Below, one piece after another: positions 9,206-18,635 of a DNA stretch of 64,000 nucleotides (positions within the stretch are counted from its first letter, which is position 1; each line of letters begins with the position of its first letter). The notes beneath the pieces are model-generated. The model saw only the letters and a program-made list of their open reading frames with translations. It was not told where the DNA came from and did no database searches. Source of the stretch: Aestuariibaculum sp. M13 (GTDB lineage: Bacteria; Bacteroidota; Bacteroidia; Flavobacteriales; Flavobacteriaceae). Where the stretch lies: contig NZ_JANIAC010000001.1 of the NCBI RefSeq assembly GCF_024723255.1, positions 1,379,548 through 1,443,547 of the forward strand, read 5' to 3'. Both the position numbers and the translations under genes were made by a program.

Positions 9206-10768
9206 TTATCCCTTAGATATTTTAAGTTTCATCCCCGGTTTTAAAGTATTACCGCGAATACCGTTCCAATCTTTAATATTTTGAACAGAAACTCCAGGAA
9301 ATTTTTGCGAAATACCCCAAAGCGTATCTCCGCTCTTAACAACATAAGTTGTTGCGTTGCTTGTAACAGCCTTTGTTGGCGCACTGTTTGCCACCGCTAC
9401 ATGTGGATTTCTTGGGTATATAGTTAAACGCTGTCCTATTTTTAAATCGTTACTTCGTAAACCATTCCATTGCTTAATTTGACTAACACGAACCCCATAT
9501 TTTCTTGCAATTTTACCTAAAAAATCGCCTGAACGCACTTTGTAAACCGTTTTAGAGTCGGCTTCAAAAAACTGCGGAAGTGGTTTTTCACGTTTATCAA
9601 ATTCTGTTTTTGCGAAGGCATAAATTTGTTCCTCGTTAGTCACAAAATCACCTATTACAGTTCTTGGTAAACGCAGTGTGTAATTTTCGTCTTTTATAAA
9701 CGGAATAATATCGAGTTTGTACGACGGGTTTAAAAACTGAAGCTCTTCAATAGCAACACCAGTAACCTCTGCAACCTGATCTAAAGTAATCATTTGTTTT
9801 ACACGAATGGTATCGGTTTCAAAATAAGCGACTTCCGGTCTTGGCTTAGTAAATCCGTGTTCTTCAGCGTACTCAAAAATATACATGTTGGCTAAAAATG
9901 CCGGTAGATATCCCGCTGTTTCACGTGGTAAATTATGTCTGATATTCCAGTAGTTCTGATAACCTCCAGATCGTCTAATCGCTTTGGTAACATTACCAGG
10001 GCCAGAATTATAAGCTGCTAAAGCCAAATCCCAATCGCCAAAAATTTCATAAAGTTTAGACAGGTATTTTGCCGCCGCTTCGGTAGATTTTATAGGATCG
10101 CTACGTTCATCGACATAACTGCTAACATCTAATCCGTACATTTTACCGGTACTAAACATAAACTGCCATAAACCGGTCGCTCCTACTCTAGATTTTGCAC
10201 GAGGTTTCAACGCCGACTCTACTACCGCCAGATATTTAATTTCTAATGGCAAATTGTAATTATCAAGCTCACGCTCGAACATTGGAAAGTAAAATGCACT
10301 TAAATTAATTAAGCGCTGTAATAATTCTCTGCGGTTTTTTAAATACGATTTAATAACACTCTCAAGACTCGGATTATATTCTACGTTAAATGGTGTTTTA
10401 GCATTTAACAAGGCTAATCTCGCCTTTAGGGTATCGGTTGGTAACCCTGGATACTCTACTTCCTCAAAATTTATTTCAGTTACTGAATTATAAACCGTGT
10501 CGTAAAGGGAGTTGCTATAAAGTTCTTCTAACCATTTTTCATCGACACCTGCCGCTAAAAAATTATCTTCAAACTTTTGAATTAAAAGGGAGTCATTTTG
10601 AAATAAAACTTTGGTAACAGCAGGCTTTTTTCCATCTACTAAAGAATCCTTTAAAAGGACATTGTTTTTAACAACATCATCCTTTTCTTCCACCACAGCA
10701 CCCCTCGTTTGCGAGAAAGCACTCGTAAACGATACAAAAAACATAAATATAAAAATGCGAAAAGCCAT
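9206..10768 (-). CDS. MltD-like lytic transglycosylase with two LysM domains
   Basis: The 520-residue exported protein has a signal peptide (residues 1-19, ending TSAFSQ), then an SLT transglycosylase domain with the catalytic-Glu context VVESALKP followed by GATGLWQFM and LALAAYNSGPGNV, and two C-terminal LysM repeats beginning TVYKVRSGDFLGKIA and TYVVKSGDTLWGIS, each about 45 residues. It cleaves glycan strands of peptidoglycan to 1,6-anhydro products in the periplasm, with LysM domains binding the wall. Its length and plan fit MltD-type enzymes in Bacteroidota. It is separate from pgk by 79 bases. Confidence 0.9.
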   Translation of the reverse strand: MAFRIFIFMFFVSFTSAFSQTRGAVVEEKDDVVKNNVLLKDSLVDGKKPAVTKVLFQNDSLLIQKFEDNFLAAGVDEKWLEELYSNSLYDTVYNSVTEINFEEVEYPGLPTDTLKARLALLNAKTPFNVEYNPSLESVIKSYLKNRRELLQRLINLSAFYFPMFERELDNYNLPLEIKYLAVVESALKPRAKSRVGATGLWQFMFSTGKMYGLDVSSYVDERSDPIKSTEAAAKYLSKLYEIFGDWDLALAAYNSGPGNVTKAIRRSGGYQNYWNIRHNLPRETAGYLPAFLANMYIFEYAEEHGFTKPRPEVAYFETDTIRVKQMITLDQVAEVTGVAIEELQFLNPSYKLDIIPFIKDENYTLRLPRTVIGDFVTNEEQIYAFAKTEFDKREKPLPQFFEADSKTVYKVRSGDFLGKIARKYGVRVSQIKQWNGLRSNDLKIGQRLTIYPRNPHVAVANSAPTKAVTSNATTYVVKSGDTLWGISQKFPGVSVQNIKDWNGIRGNTLKPGMKLKISKG

Positions 10769-10847
10769 AAAATCAATTCATTACATTATTGAACGACAAT
10801 ATGGCTAAAATCGTATTTTTTAGTCTAAATTAAAAACTTAATTCCAA

Positions 10848-12035
10848 TTAATCGAGAATTGCAGCGATACCTGGCAATACAACTCCTTCTAAACTTTCAA
10901 GCATAGCACCACCTCCAGTACTAACATAACTTACTTTATCCTCGAATCCAAATTGCTTAACAGCCGCTACAGAATCACCTCCTCCAACAAGAGAAAATGC
11001 TCCGTTTTTAGTTGCTTCAGCAATAGAATTCCCTAACTCAATGGTTCCATTAGCAAAACTTTCCATTTCGAAAACACCTAATGGACCATTCCAAAGGATT
11101 GTTTTACACTGCATAACTACATCGTGGAATTGTTTTCTTGATTTTGGTCCGGCATCAACACCTTCCCAACCATCAGGAATTTTATCGATATCTACTTCCT
11201 GAGTATTAGCATCATTACTAAACGCATCGGCAGCAATAGTATCAACAGGAATATGTACCTGAACGTTCTTTTCTTTAGCTTGTTTTAAGATATCTAAGGC
11301 TAAGTCCATTTTATCATCTTCGCAGATAGAATTTCCTATTTTTCCACCTTGTGCTTTAACGAATGTAAAAGCCATACCACCACCAATAATTAAGTGGTCT
11401 ACTTTATCTAAAATATTCTCGATGATAGTAATTTTAGAAGATACTTTTGCGCCTCCAAGAATTGCTAAAACAGGCTTCTCTCCTGTTTTCATCACCTTGT
11501 CTATACTTTCAATCTCCTGAGCTAATAAGCTTCCGAAACATTTGTGATCAGGAAAGAATTCTGCAACAATTGTAGTCGATGCATGTGCTCTGTGTGCTGT
11601 ACCAAAGGCATCGTTTACATAAATATCTCCAAGTTTCGCTAACTGACCAGCAAACGCTTTGTCTCCAGCTTCCTCTTCTTTATGAAAACGTAAATTTTCA
11701 AGTAATAACACCTCGCCTGGCTGTAAACTTGCTGCTGCGGCTTCAGCCTTTTCACCAACACATTCTGAAACGAATTTTACTTCAACTCCTAAAATTTCAG
11801 AAACTTTAGCAACAATGTGATTTAATGAAAACTCATCCTGAACACCTTTCGGACGCCCTAGGTGAGACATTAAAATACAACTTCCGCCATCTTCTAAAAC
11901 CTTTATAATTGTCGGCTTTGCAGATACTATTCTGGTTGCATCAGTAACATTAAAATTTTCATCTAAAGGCACGTTAAAATCCACACGGATAAGTGCTTTT
12001 TTATCTTTGAAGTTAAAATCGTTTAGCGTTTTCAT
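10848..12035 (-). CDS. pgk: phosphoglycerate kinase
   Basis: The 395-residue enzyme transfers phosphate from 1,3-bisphosphoglycerate to ADP in glycolysis. Family signatures are plain: RVDFNVPLD at the N terminus, [51 protein letters not shown] and the C-terminal GGGDSVAAV and STGGGAMLE. Length is normal for a bacterial Pgk. It is preceded by a TACATTTG -7 element and appears monocistronic. Confidence 0.97.
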   Translation of the reverse strand: MKTLNDFNFKDKKALIRVDFNVPLDENFNVTDATRIVSAKPTIIKVLEDGGSCILMSHLGRPKGVQDEFSLNHIVAKVSEILGVEVKFVSECVGEKAEAAAASLQPGEVLLLENLRFHKEEEAGDKAFAGQLAKLGDIYVNDAFGTAHRAHASTTIVAEFFPDHKCFGSLLAQEIESIDKVMKTGEKPVLAILGGAKVSSKITIIENILDKVDHLIIGGGMAFTFVKAQGGKIGNSICEDDKMDLALDILKQAKEKNVQVHIPVDTIAADAFSNDANTQEVDIDKIPDGWEGVDAGPKSRKQFHDVVMQCKTILWNGPLGVFEMESFANGTIELGNSIAEATKNGAFSLVGGGDSVAAVKQFGFEDKVSYVSTGGGAMLESLEGVVLPGIAAILD

Positions 12036-12060
12036 TATTATTCTTAATTAATTTGATTCA

Positions 12061-12068
12061 CAAATGTA
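12061..12068 (-). promoter_or_regulatory. -7 promoter element (TACATTTG) of pgk
   Basis: An exact TAnnTTTG match on the minus strand 25 bases before the pgk start codon, giving a leader of about 20 bases. Confidence 0.5.
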
Positions 12069-12199
12069 ACTAATTAAAAACAGGTTTAAAACGCCTTTTT
12101 TTACGAAAACGATGTAACTACTTAAGAATTATTAAAAAAGTAGATTTCAGTAGAAAAATAAGTTCAAAAATAGAAGATATGATATGCCTACTTAAATTA

Positions 12200-12236
12200 A
12201 AAATCCGAATAACTAAAAATAGCTACCCGGATTTAT
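12200..12236 (-). terminator. hairpin downstream of the T9SS cargo gene
   Basis: AAATCCG at the low end pairs with CGGATTT at the high end around an AT-rich loop of about 20 bases; on the minus strand it is followed by a short T-rich run. It lies 22 bases past the stop of the sorting-domain gene. Confidence 0.5.
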
Positions 12237-12257
12237 AATCTATTATTGAATTTAGGC

Positions 12258-13106
12258 TTATTTCTTTATAATCTTGACACTTTGAGAATTGCTCCCCGAT
12301 ATCACTTTAGCAATATAAACGCCATTTGGTAAGTTTGACACATCTAAATTAGTTTCCGTATTTTTAATCGTTTTGTTTAATACTTCCTTTCCAAGAACAT
12401 TGTAAAGCGAGATACGATCTAGAATTGCATTTGCTTTAATTTTCAAATAATCCTTGGTTGGATTTGGTCCAAATGAAAAACCTTCAATACTCAAATTGTT
12501 TGAAGACAACGTTTTCATAGTTAATTCAAAATCATCAAAACCCAAATAAGCATTTCCATTCTGATAAATCACTACGCGCATACGAACATATTGATAACCG
12601 GATGGAACATTATAAGTTATCTGCCTCCACCCCTGAGAGTTAAAGTTGCCACTTAAAGCCGTTTTAAAAATATCTTCATGAAAATCATATCTCGCCCACT
12701 CGGTTTCATCATCAAAAGCGACTTCAAAATAGATATAATCGGAAGATTTTAAATTCACATACTGTACTCTAAAAGAAATATCGGCAGGAATACCATTCAA
12801 TTCCACTGGATTAAATAGCAGCATATGTTCAGGAGACTCTAATCCTGTAACAGATTGTGAATAATCGTTATCCAAATCTCGACCCGCTATATACGTTGTT
12901 CCTGAAAAAGCTCTTGGTATTCTTCCGTTAGCCTGTGAAAATCTTCCCCATAAATCGGTTCCATTTTGTTTGGAATAAAACGGAACATTCGTTGAATATG
13001 CCCAGTTGTCTTTATCGCTGGCATCAAAACCCTGCTTAAAAGCCTGAGCTCCAAGAAAAAATGAACAGGCCACTAAAAAAAGAAAAGTGATTGTAGTTTT
13101 GTTCAT
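12258..13106 (-). CDS. secreted protein with type IX secretion C-terminal sorting domain
   Basis: I chose the internal ATG at 13106 because it starts directly with a signal peptide (MNKTTITFLFLVACSFFLGAQA); the longer frame to 13157 would put 17 extra residues before it. The mature part of about 170 residues is rich in aromatic and polar residues and looks like a jelly-roll or carbohydrate-binding beta sandwich, but I recognise no family. The last 75 residues form a type A sorting domain: FGPNPTKDYLKIK, then ISLYNVLGKEV, then LPNGVYIAKV and a basic end. The protein is therefore expected at the cell surface or in the medium. Confidence 0.8.
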   Translation of the reverse strand: MNKTTITFLFLVACSFFLGAQAFKQGFDASDKDNWAYSTNVPFYSKQNGTDLWGRFSQANGRIPRAFSGTTYIAGRDLDNDYSQSVTGLESPEHMLLFNPVELNGIPADISFRVQYVNLKSSDYIYFEVAFDDETEWARYDFHEDIFKTALSGNFNSQGWRQITYNVPSGYQYVRMRVVIYQNGNAYLGFDDFELTMKTLSSNNLSIEGFSFGPNPTKDYLKIKANAILDRISLYNVLGKEVLNKTIKNTETNLDVSNLPNGVYIAKVISGSNSQSVKIIKK

Positions 13107-13256
13107 GACTCTTAAATTTAAACAACTAAAAATGAATAGATTAATAGGCTTTATCAAATCTAAAAGAAATACGCATTACCTCATCACAATTTCGATAATC
13201 TGCCTGTTATTTAGTCTTATTGCAAGAGTTACTGTAAAATCTGTTATGAATTCGGT

Positions 13257-13264
13257 TATATTTG
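13257..13264 (+). promoter_or_regulatory. -7 promoter element (TATATTTG) almost touching the holB start
   Basis: An exact TAnnTTTG match ends five bases before the holB ATG at 13269. Transcription from it would start at or next to the start codon, that is, a leaderless or nearly leaderless mRNA. Confidence 0.45.
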
Positions 13265-13268
13265 TTGC

Positions 13269-14420
13269 ATGCTATTTTCAGAAATTTTAGGTCAAGACTA
13301 CATTAAATCCCATTTAACACAAAGTGTTGATAATGGCAGAATTCCGCATGCACAATTGTTTGTTGGACCTGAGGGTTCTGGCACCTTACCTATGGCCATT
13401 GCTTATGCACAGTATATTCTTTGTAATAATAACAATGGAGAAAATACATCTGGAAACGAATCTTGTAATCTAAAATTCAACAACCTTTCGCATCCCGATT
13501 TACACTTTGCTTTTCCTGTAACAACCAGTGAAAAAGCAAAAAGTCATCCAGTATCGAGTCATTATCTTGAAGAATGGCGCCAGCTTTTAAAAGAACAACC
13601 TTATGGAAACCTTTTTGATTGGTACAAGCTTTTAGGGGTCGACAACAAACAAGGACAAATTGGGGTTGATGAAGCTCAGGATATTGTAAAAGCACTTTCC
13701 TTAAAATCGTACGAAGGAGGTTATAAGGTTATGATTATCTGGATGGCTGAAAAGATGAATATTGCAGCCGCCAATAAACTTTTAAAACTTATTGAAGAGC
13801 CACCAACCAAAACTATTTTTTTGCTTATTGCTGAAGATGAAGAACAAATTATCAATACCATACGTTCGCGCTGCCAAGTATTGCATTTTCCTCCTTTAGC
13901 AGAAGATGTTATTATAGAATCACTCAAAAGTAAATACGACTTAAACGATGCCGCTGCAACAAAAATTGCACATCAATCTAACGGTAACTATAATAAAGCC
14001 TGTGATTTGGTTTATCAGGATTCAGAAGATCTTCAGTTTGAAACCTGGTTTATTTTCTGGATACGCAGCGCCTTTAAAGCCAAAGGCAACAAGGCAGCTA
14101 TTCACGATTTAATATCTTGGAGTGAAGATATAGCAAAAACAGGTCGAGAGACTCAAAAGCAATTCCTTCAGTTTTGTATAGATTTCTTCAGACAAGCTCT
14201 ATTAATGAATTACAGCGCTACCGATTTAGTATATCTAGAACCGAAAACCGAAAAGTTTAAACTGGAAAACTTCGCGCCATTTATTCATGGTAATAACATA
14301 ATGGAAATTAGTGATGAACTCCAGGACGCTATTTACCATATTGAACGTAACGGGAATGCAAAAATTATTTTAACCGATTTATCAATTAAACTTACCCGCT
14401 TACTTCATAAAAAAGAGTAG
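13269..14420 (+). CDS. holB: DNA polymerase III subunit delta prime
   Basis: The 383-residue protein is an AAA+ clamp-loader subunit. MLFSEILGQDYIKSHL matches the usual start of delta prime in this group. The ATP loop is degenerate (GPEGSGTL, without the lysine), as in delta prime, which does not hydrolyse ATP. Two cysteines near residues 58 and 70 may belong to a reduced zinc module. QIGVDEAQDIVKALSLK, AANKLLKLIEEPP and IRSRCQVLHF are strong family signatures, the last one being the sensor/SRC motif. It acts at the replication fork in loading the sliding clamp. Confidence 0.92.
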   Translation: MLFSEILGQDYIKSHLTQSVDNGRIPHAQLFVGPEGSGTLPMAIAYAQYILCNNNNGENTSGNESCNLKFNNLSHPDLHFAFPVTTSEKAKSHPVSSHYLEEWRQLLKEQPYGNLFDWYKLLGVDNKQGQIGVDEAQDIVKALSLKSYEGGYKVMIIWMAEKMNIAAANKLLKLIEEPPTKTIFLLIAEDEEQIINTIRSRCQVLHFPPLAEDVIIESLKSKYDLNDAAATKIAHQSNGNYNKACDLVYQDSEDLQFETWFIFWIRSAFKAKGNKAAIHDLISWSEDIAKTGRETQKQFLQFCIDFFRQALLMNYSATDLVYLEPKTEKFKLENFAPFIHGNNIMEISDELQDAIYHIERNGNAKIILTDLSIKLTRLLHKKE

Positions 14421-14424
14421 TTAT

Positions 14425-16779
14425 TTAGAAGTCAATTCTAAACACTAAATTTGGCGTAAACCCTAACGAATTCTTATTGATTTCACGTAGAACAAAACCA
14501 TCATCTTCTGTACTTTGTGCTATTTCATATTTACGACTCAACACATTTTTTTGATTGTAAACATTTAAAAAGGACACACCCAATTTTCCTTTCCATCGCT
14601 CACTTCTATAAAAATTAAAGGCATAAGTCGCAGATATATCCAATTTATGATAGTTTGGTAGCCTGGCTGCATTGGTTGCTTCAAAATCTATTACAGGATC
14701 TCCTGAAGTTTCAATTAAACCATTTGCTTTAGTATACGGAATACCGGTTCTCATAGTCCAACCCAAAGACACATCGAAATGTTTCCATTCGTAGGTATGA
14801 GACCATGTTAGGTGATGAGTGATATCAGAATTACCCGGAAACGCTTCCCCATTATTGATGGTATTGAATGTAAAATCGTTATCCATTACAGAATAACTTA
14901 ACCAGGTTCGATAATTTTGTATTTTCTTTTTAATTAAAACATCAAGTCCGAAAACCTTACTTTTTCCTTTAGAAAAGAAATCGTCAATATTATCAAACCC
15001 TAACGTAAACGAAGTTAAACCATCAATATCTTTATAGTATCCTTCAAAATCCAAATGCCATCCCGCTTTATCGAAAACAAAACCAGATGTGACTTGAAAA
15101 CTCCTTAAAACAGGAATCTCATCGCCATCGGACAATACCCAAATTTGATTTTCCAAACCAAAATCCTGCGTATTAAATTCAATAACCTCACTAACCGATT
15201 GATGTAAATTTTCCATAGAGCTTTTAAATTTTAAATTCGAAAAAAGCTTTGTTTCTAACTGAAATCTTGGCTCAAAAAAGAGTTTATCGACTACTGAAAA
15301 ATAATTAGCTCTAACTCCAAAATTGAGCAACCATTTATCTAAAACATAATACTTATAATCACCATATATTCCATGATTATTATTAGTATTTACATTTGAT
15401 TCATTATAGTTATCTTCCGGACTTTCACTATCTTCAAAATTCAATAAATACTTTACTTTATTCGATGAAAACTGATACCCAAAACCTAAGGTTGACGCCT
15501 CATCTAAGTTGTAATTTGTATCGAAGGCAAAACCTAAATCCTCTACTCGATTTTGTTTGTTAAGCCGGTCGTTAAACTCATTCGTTATTGAATTTGTACC
15601 CGTGTAATTAAAATCGTAGTTTGAATAATAGGCACTAAATTCATGATTAAAATCATCACCATAGGCATGGTTCCATTTTATACTTGACCCTTGATTTTTA
15701 ATATCTAATTTATCCTGAGAAGCTTCATCGTAATCTTCTATTAAAAACCCATAATCCAGTTTATTCTTCGTGAATAAATTACTCACTAAAAAAGTATTGT
15801 TCTCATTAGGTTTTACAATGGCTTTTACAGTAAAATCATTAAAAAAGAATAAGTCTTTAGTTGTGGTAACTTCATCATCTTCAAACACCTTATTGCCTTC
15901 TGATATTTTTGTTTCCTGAAACACTCTTTTTGATAAATTCCTAAACGTCTCGGTATCTACAATATCCGCAATTGAACGCCTTCCTGAAATCATTATAGCA
16001 GCCTTATTACTCAAGGGCACTTTCAGATTGCCATCGGTATGCGTCATATTAAATCCGGTACTTCCGGTTAATTTATCCGGGATATCTTCATCAGATGTGA
16101 TATCAATAACTCCGGAAATTCGATTGCCGTAACGCGCTTTGGTTCCGTTTTTATAAAGTTTTATATCCTGAGTGATGTATGGATTCAAGGCTGAAATAGT
16201 ACCAAAAAAATGCCCGGAATTATACATTTTAATACCATCCCAAAGCACCAGATTCTGATCTGGTGTTCCTCCTCGAATGAATAATCCAGAAGCGGTTTCT
16301 GTCGGACTTTGAACTCCTGGTAGTAACTGAATACTTTGCAGTACATCTGGCTCGGTTAAGCCTGGTAAGATCCCTAATTTTTCAGGAGATAGAATAATTG
16401 AAGTATCATCGTTATTTTCACTAATTCCAGAAGTAATGTATTCCTTTACTACAACTTTTTCTAAATGCTGAGTATCTGTTATACTTCGGTTTTTAATTTT
16501 TTGAATGGTATAATAACGCTCTGTCTCTTTTGTAAATTTAATATCAATCAACGCTTCAATATCAAATAAAAGTTCATCTAATGTAGCTTGTTTCGCTTCT
16601 AAAGAGATTAATTGCTCGCCTATTAATTTTGCATTATACGAGAACTTAACATTGAATTTAGATTCAAAATCCAAAAGCACTTGAACTACTGGAGTGTTTA
16701 AATAGTTAACCGATGCTTTTTCCTGAGAAAGCATAGTAAATGAAACTAACAGGAAGGCTATTGTTAATTTATATTTCAT
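14425..16779 (-). CDS. TonB-dependent receptor with STN-like N-terminal domain
   Basis: The 784-residue outer-membrane protein has a signal peptide (1-18), an STN/secretin-TonB short domain at about 22-95, a TonB box-like linker, a plug with LPGVQSPTETASGLFIRGG and a beta barrel ending in a C-terminal phenylalanine (VFRIDF). The STN domain is the part that signals to FecR-type anti-sigma factors, and the gene stands 63 bases after a fecR gene and its sigma factor. It likely imports a ligand (iron chelate or a small organic compound) and reports it to its own sigma factor. No SusD-type partner is adjacent. Confidence 0.9.
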   Translation of the reverse strand: MKYKLTIAFLLVSFTMLSQEKASVNYLNTPVVQVLLDFESKFNVKFSYNAKLIGEQLISLEAKQATLDELLFDIEALIDIKFTKETERYYTIQKIKNRSITDTQHLEKVVVKEYITSGISENNDDTSIILSPEKLGILPGLTEPDVLQSIQLLPGVQSPTETASGLFIRGGTPDQNLVLWDGIKMYNSGHFFGTISALNPYITQDIKLYKNGTKARYGNRISGVIDITSDEDIPDKLTGSTGFNMTHTDGNLKVPLSNKAAIMISGRRSIADIVDTETFRNLSKRVFQETKISEGNKVFEDDEVTTTKDLFFFNDFTVKAIVKPNENNTFLVSNLFTKNKLDYGFLIEDYDEASQDKLDIKNQGSSIKWNHAYGDDFNHEFSAYYSNYDFNYTGTNSITNEFNDRLNKQNRVEDLGFAFDTNYNLDEASTLGFGYQFSSNKVKYLLNFEDSESPEDNYNESNVNTNNNHGIYGDYKYYVLDKWLLNFGVRANYFSVVDKLFFEPRFQLETKLFSNLKFKSSMENLHQSVSEVIEFNTQDFGLENQIWVLSDGDEIPVLRSFQVTSGFVFDKAGWHLDFEGYYKDIDGLTSFTLGFDNIDDFFSKGKSKVFGLDVLIKKKIQNYRTWLSYSVMDNDFTFNTINNGEAFPGNSDITHHLTWSHTYEWKHFDVSLGWTMRTGIPYTKANGLIETSGDPVIDFEATNAARLPNYHKLDISATYAFNFYRSERWKGKLGVSFLNVYNQKNVLSRKYEIAQSTEDDGFVLREINKNSLGFTPNLVFRIDF

Positions 16780-16842
16780 TTATTCGGTTAAGTTCATTCA
16801 AATAACACCTTAAATTTAAAATAATTTTTATTAATCTAATTC

Positions 16843-17769
16843 TTAGTTACTTGATTTCAGAACTATAACGCGTTTATCGGCATTAAAAGTATAGGTAAAA
16901 TCCATAGGAATCAAAACAGTTCTTAAAGCCAGATTTATATCCTTATGTGTAAATCCACCCGTATAACGTTTATTTGTATCAACATGTGAGACATCAACTG
17001 TTATCTGATATTGATTTTCTAAAGCTAATATTACCTGTTTCATAGGAGTATCGTAAAAGCTACTTTCTCCTGTAATCCAACTTGGCTCACTGGTTTTAAA
17101 AGTCCATGTTTCCAACTTATTATTTACAATTCTAACCGCTTTACCAGGAAGAAGTATAGTTTTTTCTTTATCAGACATAGTGGTAACCTGCACTTTACCC
17201 TCTCTACATTGTACTTCAAAATAACCATCCCGAGCAACCACATTGAATTCTGTACCTAAAACTTCAACAAAGCCTAAAGCAGTCTCTACCTTAAACTTCT
17301 CGCCTTTTTCAACATCAAAAAACGCTTCGCCAGATAACTCTAAAACTCTGTTATTTTCCCAATTAAAAGATTTAAAATGTAATTCTGAATTGGCATTTAA
17401 CTGAACTTTTGACGCATCAGGAAGAACCACTGCCAACTGCTCTGAGTAACCTGTAGTATATTGAGATTCTCTCAATGTAAAATAAAACACACCAAACGCT
17501 AAGACTAATATGGCTGCAGCTGCATAAACCCAGGCAGGTACTAATCGTTTTACTTTAGGTTTATGATTCACTTTTAAGGTGTTCTCTTGTATTTTATCAA
17601 AAACCTGTGCTTTGTTAAACTCTGGAACACGTAAACTTTGCGATGCTTCATTAATTTTGTTATAAAGCGCATAATCTTCAGATTTTCTGAAGTTTTCAAG
17701 CTCTTCACCAGTTAATTCACCAGCAATCCAGCGTGCTAAAAATGATTCATCTTGTTTAAATGGCTCCAT
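16843..17769 (-). CDS. FecR family anti-sigma factor
   Basis: The 308-residue protein has a cytoplasmic N-terminal segment (FLARWIAGELTGEE), one membrane helix near residues 81-100 (AAAAILVLAFGVFYFTL), a FecR beta domain (VVLPDASKVQLNANSELHF, LSGEAFFDVEKG, VLGTEFNVVARDG) and a C-terminal DUF4974-type domain. It holds the sigma factor inactive and receives the signal from the STN domain of the receptor in the periplasm. It lies between the sigma gene and the receptor gene, in the classic order. Confidence 0.93.
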   Translation of the reverse strand: MEPFKQDESFLARWIAGELTGEELENFRKSEDYALYNKINEASQSLRVPEFNKAQVFDKIQENTLKVNHKPKVKRLVPAWVYAAAAILVLAFGVFYFTLRESQYTTGYSEQLAVVLPDASKVQLNANSELHFKSFNWENNRVLELSGEAFFDVEKGEKFKVETALGFVEVLGTEFNVVARDGYFEVQCREGKVQVTTMSDKEKTILLPGKAVRIVNNKLETWTFKTSEPSWITGESSFYDTPMKQVILALENQYQITVDVSHVDTNKRYTGGFTHKDINLALRTVLIPMDFTYTFNADKRVIVLKSSN

Positions 17770-17821
17770 ATAACATACGTTATTATACTTCTAAAACAGT
17801 TAATTACGGTTTTACCCTACT

Positions 17822-18334
17822 TTAAATTTCAACTATTTGCTTTCGCAACAATTCTAAGGCTTGACTCATACGTTTTTCTACAGCCTTAACAGAGATGCCA
17901 ACAATCTCTGAGATCTCAGTATATTTTTTCTTATCTATTCTGCTTAACAAAAAAACTTCGCGTTGCTTTTCAGGTAAATTAGCTATAGCCCGTTTCAATT
18001 TTTCCATGAATTGCTGTTCCTCCAATAAAAATTCAGGAGTTTCTAAATTGTTTTGTTTTATCTGATTCGATTGATGTTCTAAAACAATTTTCTGGTGTGC
18101 AACTTCATTTAAAAATAAATTTCTGGCAACTGTATAGAGATAAGATTTTGCTTTTGTAAAAAGAACTTTAGAACAATTATTCCAAAGTTTTATATAAGCT
18201 TCCTGGACAATATCTTCGGCTTGTTGCTGATCGCCACATTTATAATAAATAAAGCTATACAACGTCTCCGAATGCATATTAAAGAGAAATTCGTAGGTTT
18301 TCTGTTCACAAACAGATTGGTTTTCATTGTCCAT
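17822..18334 (-). CDS. ECF-type RNA polymerase sigma-70 factor
   Basis: The 170-residue protein has region 2 with AEDIVQEAYIKLWNN (-10 recognition) and region 4 with LPEKQREVFLLSRIDKKKYTEISEIVGISVKAVEKRMSQAL (shown here only to mark its helix-turn-helix; about residues 118-160). Length is normal for a Bacteroidota ECF sigma of the FecI-like type. It directs transcription of the downstream receptor under FecR control. It begins the sigma-fecR-receptor operon and has a TAAATTTG -7 element at 18365-18372. Confidence 0.93.
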   Translation of the reverse strand: MDNENQSVCEQKTYEFLFNMHSETLYSFIYYKCGDQQQAEDIVQEAYIKLWNNCSKVLFTKAKSYLYTVARNLFLNEVAHQKIVLEHQSNQIKQNNLETPEFLLEEQQFMEKLKRAIANLPEKQREVFLLSRIDKKKYTEISEIVGISVKAVEKRMSQALELLRKQIVEI

Positions 18335-18364
18335 AACTTGCTAAAATGCTTAGGGCCTGACAAT

Positions 18365-18372
18365 CAAATTTA
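18365..18372 (-). promoter_or_regulatory. -7 promoter element (TAAATTTG) of the sigma/fecR operon
   Basis: An exact TAnnTTTG match 30 bases before the sigma-factor ATG, on the minus strand. This is the housekeeping promoter form, so basal expression of the pair need not depend on its own sigma. Confidence 0.45.
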
Positions 18373-18552
18373 AAAAAATTAAAATAAAAAGTAGGGTAAA
18401 TCTATTTTCAGCTGTTTTAATATAAACGAGAGATTTTAAATGATCTAGAACAATCTAGTGAGTTGATCCTTTTTTTGTTCCCAAAATCTTAACCTCCAAG
18501 ACTGGTTTAATAGCTAAAACTTATGCTGGGAGTATTTTAAGTGAAGAAGAGT

Positions 18553-18606
18553 AAAAAGCGAATTTGTCACAACGTTTTCTGCTATTAGACCTTGTTTCAA
18601 ATTCGC
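18553..18606 (-). terminator. long-loop hairpin after the DUF4249 gene
   Basis: GCGAATTTG at 18558-18566 pairs perfectly with CAAATTCGC at 18598-18606 with a loop of about 31 bases. On the minus strand the stem is followed by TTTTTAC. It separates the DUF4249 gene from the sigma operon. The rest of the 300-base gap 18335-18635 holds only the sigma-gene promoter; I see no small gene in it. Confidence 0.5.
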
Positions 18607-18635
18607 CAACTTTTCACTTTTTATTTCTATTCTTT

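Noticed and set aside
9917-9932. parS-like half site (TGTTTCACGTGGTAAA) inside the lytic transglycosylase gene
   Set aside because: Only the left half matches; the right half breaks the symmetry, so it is likely chance in coding sequence.
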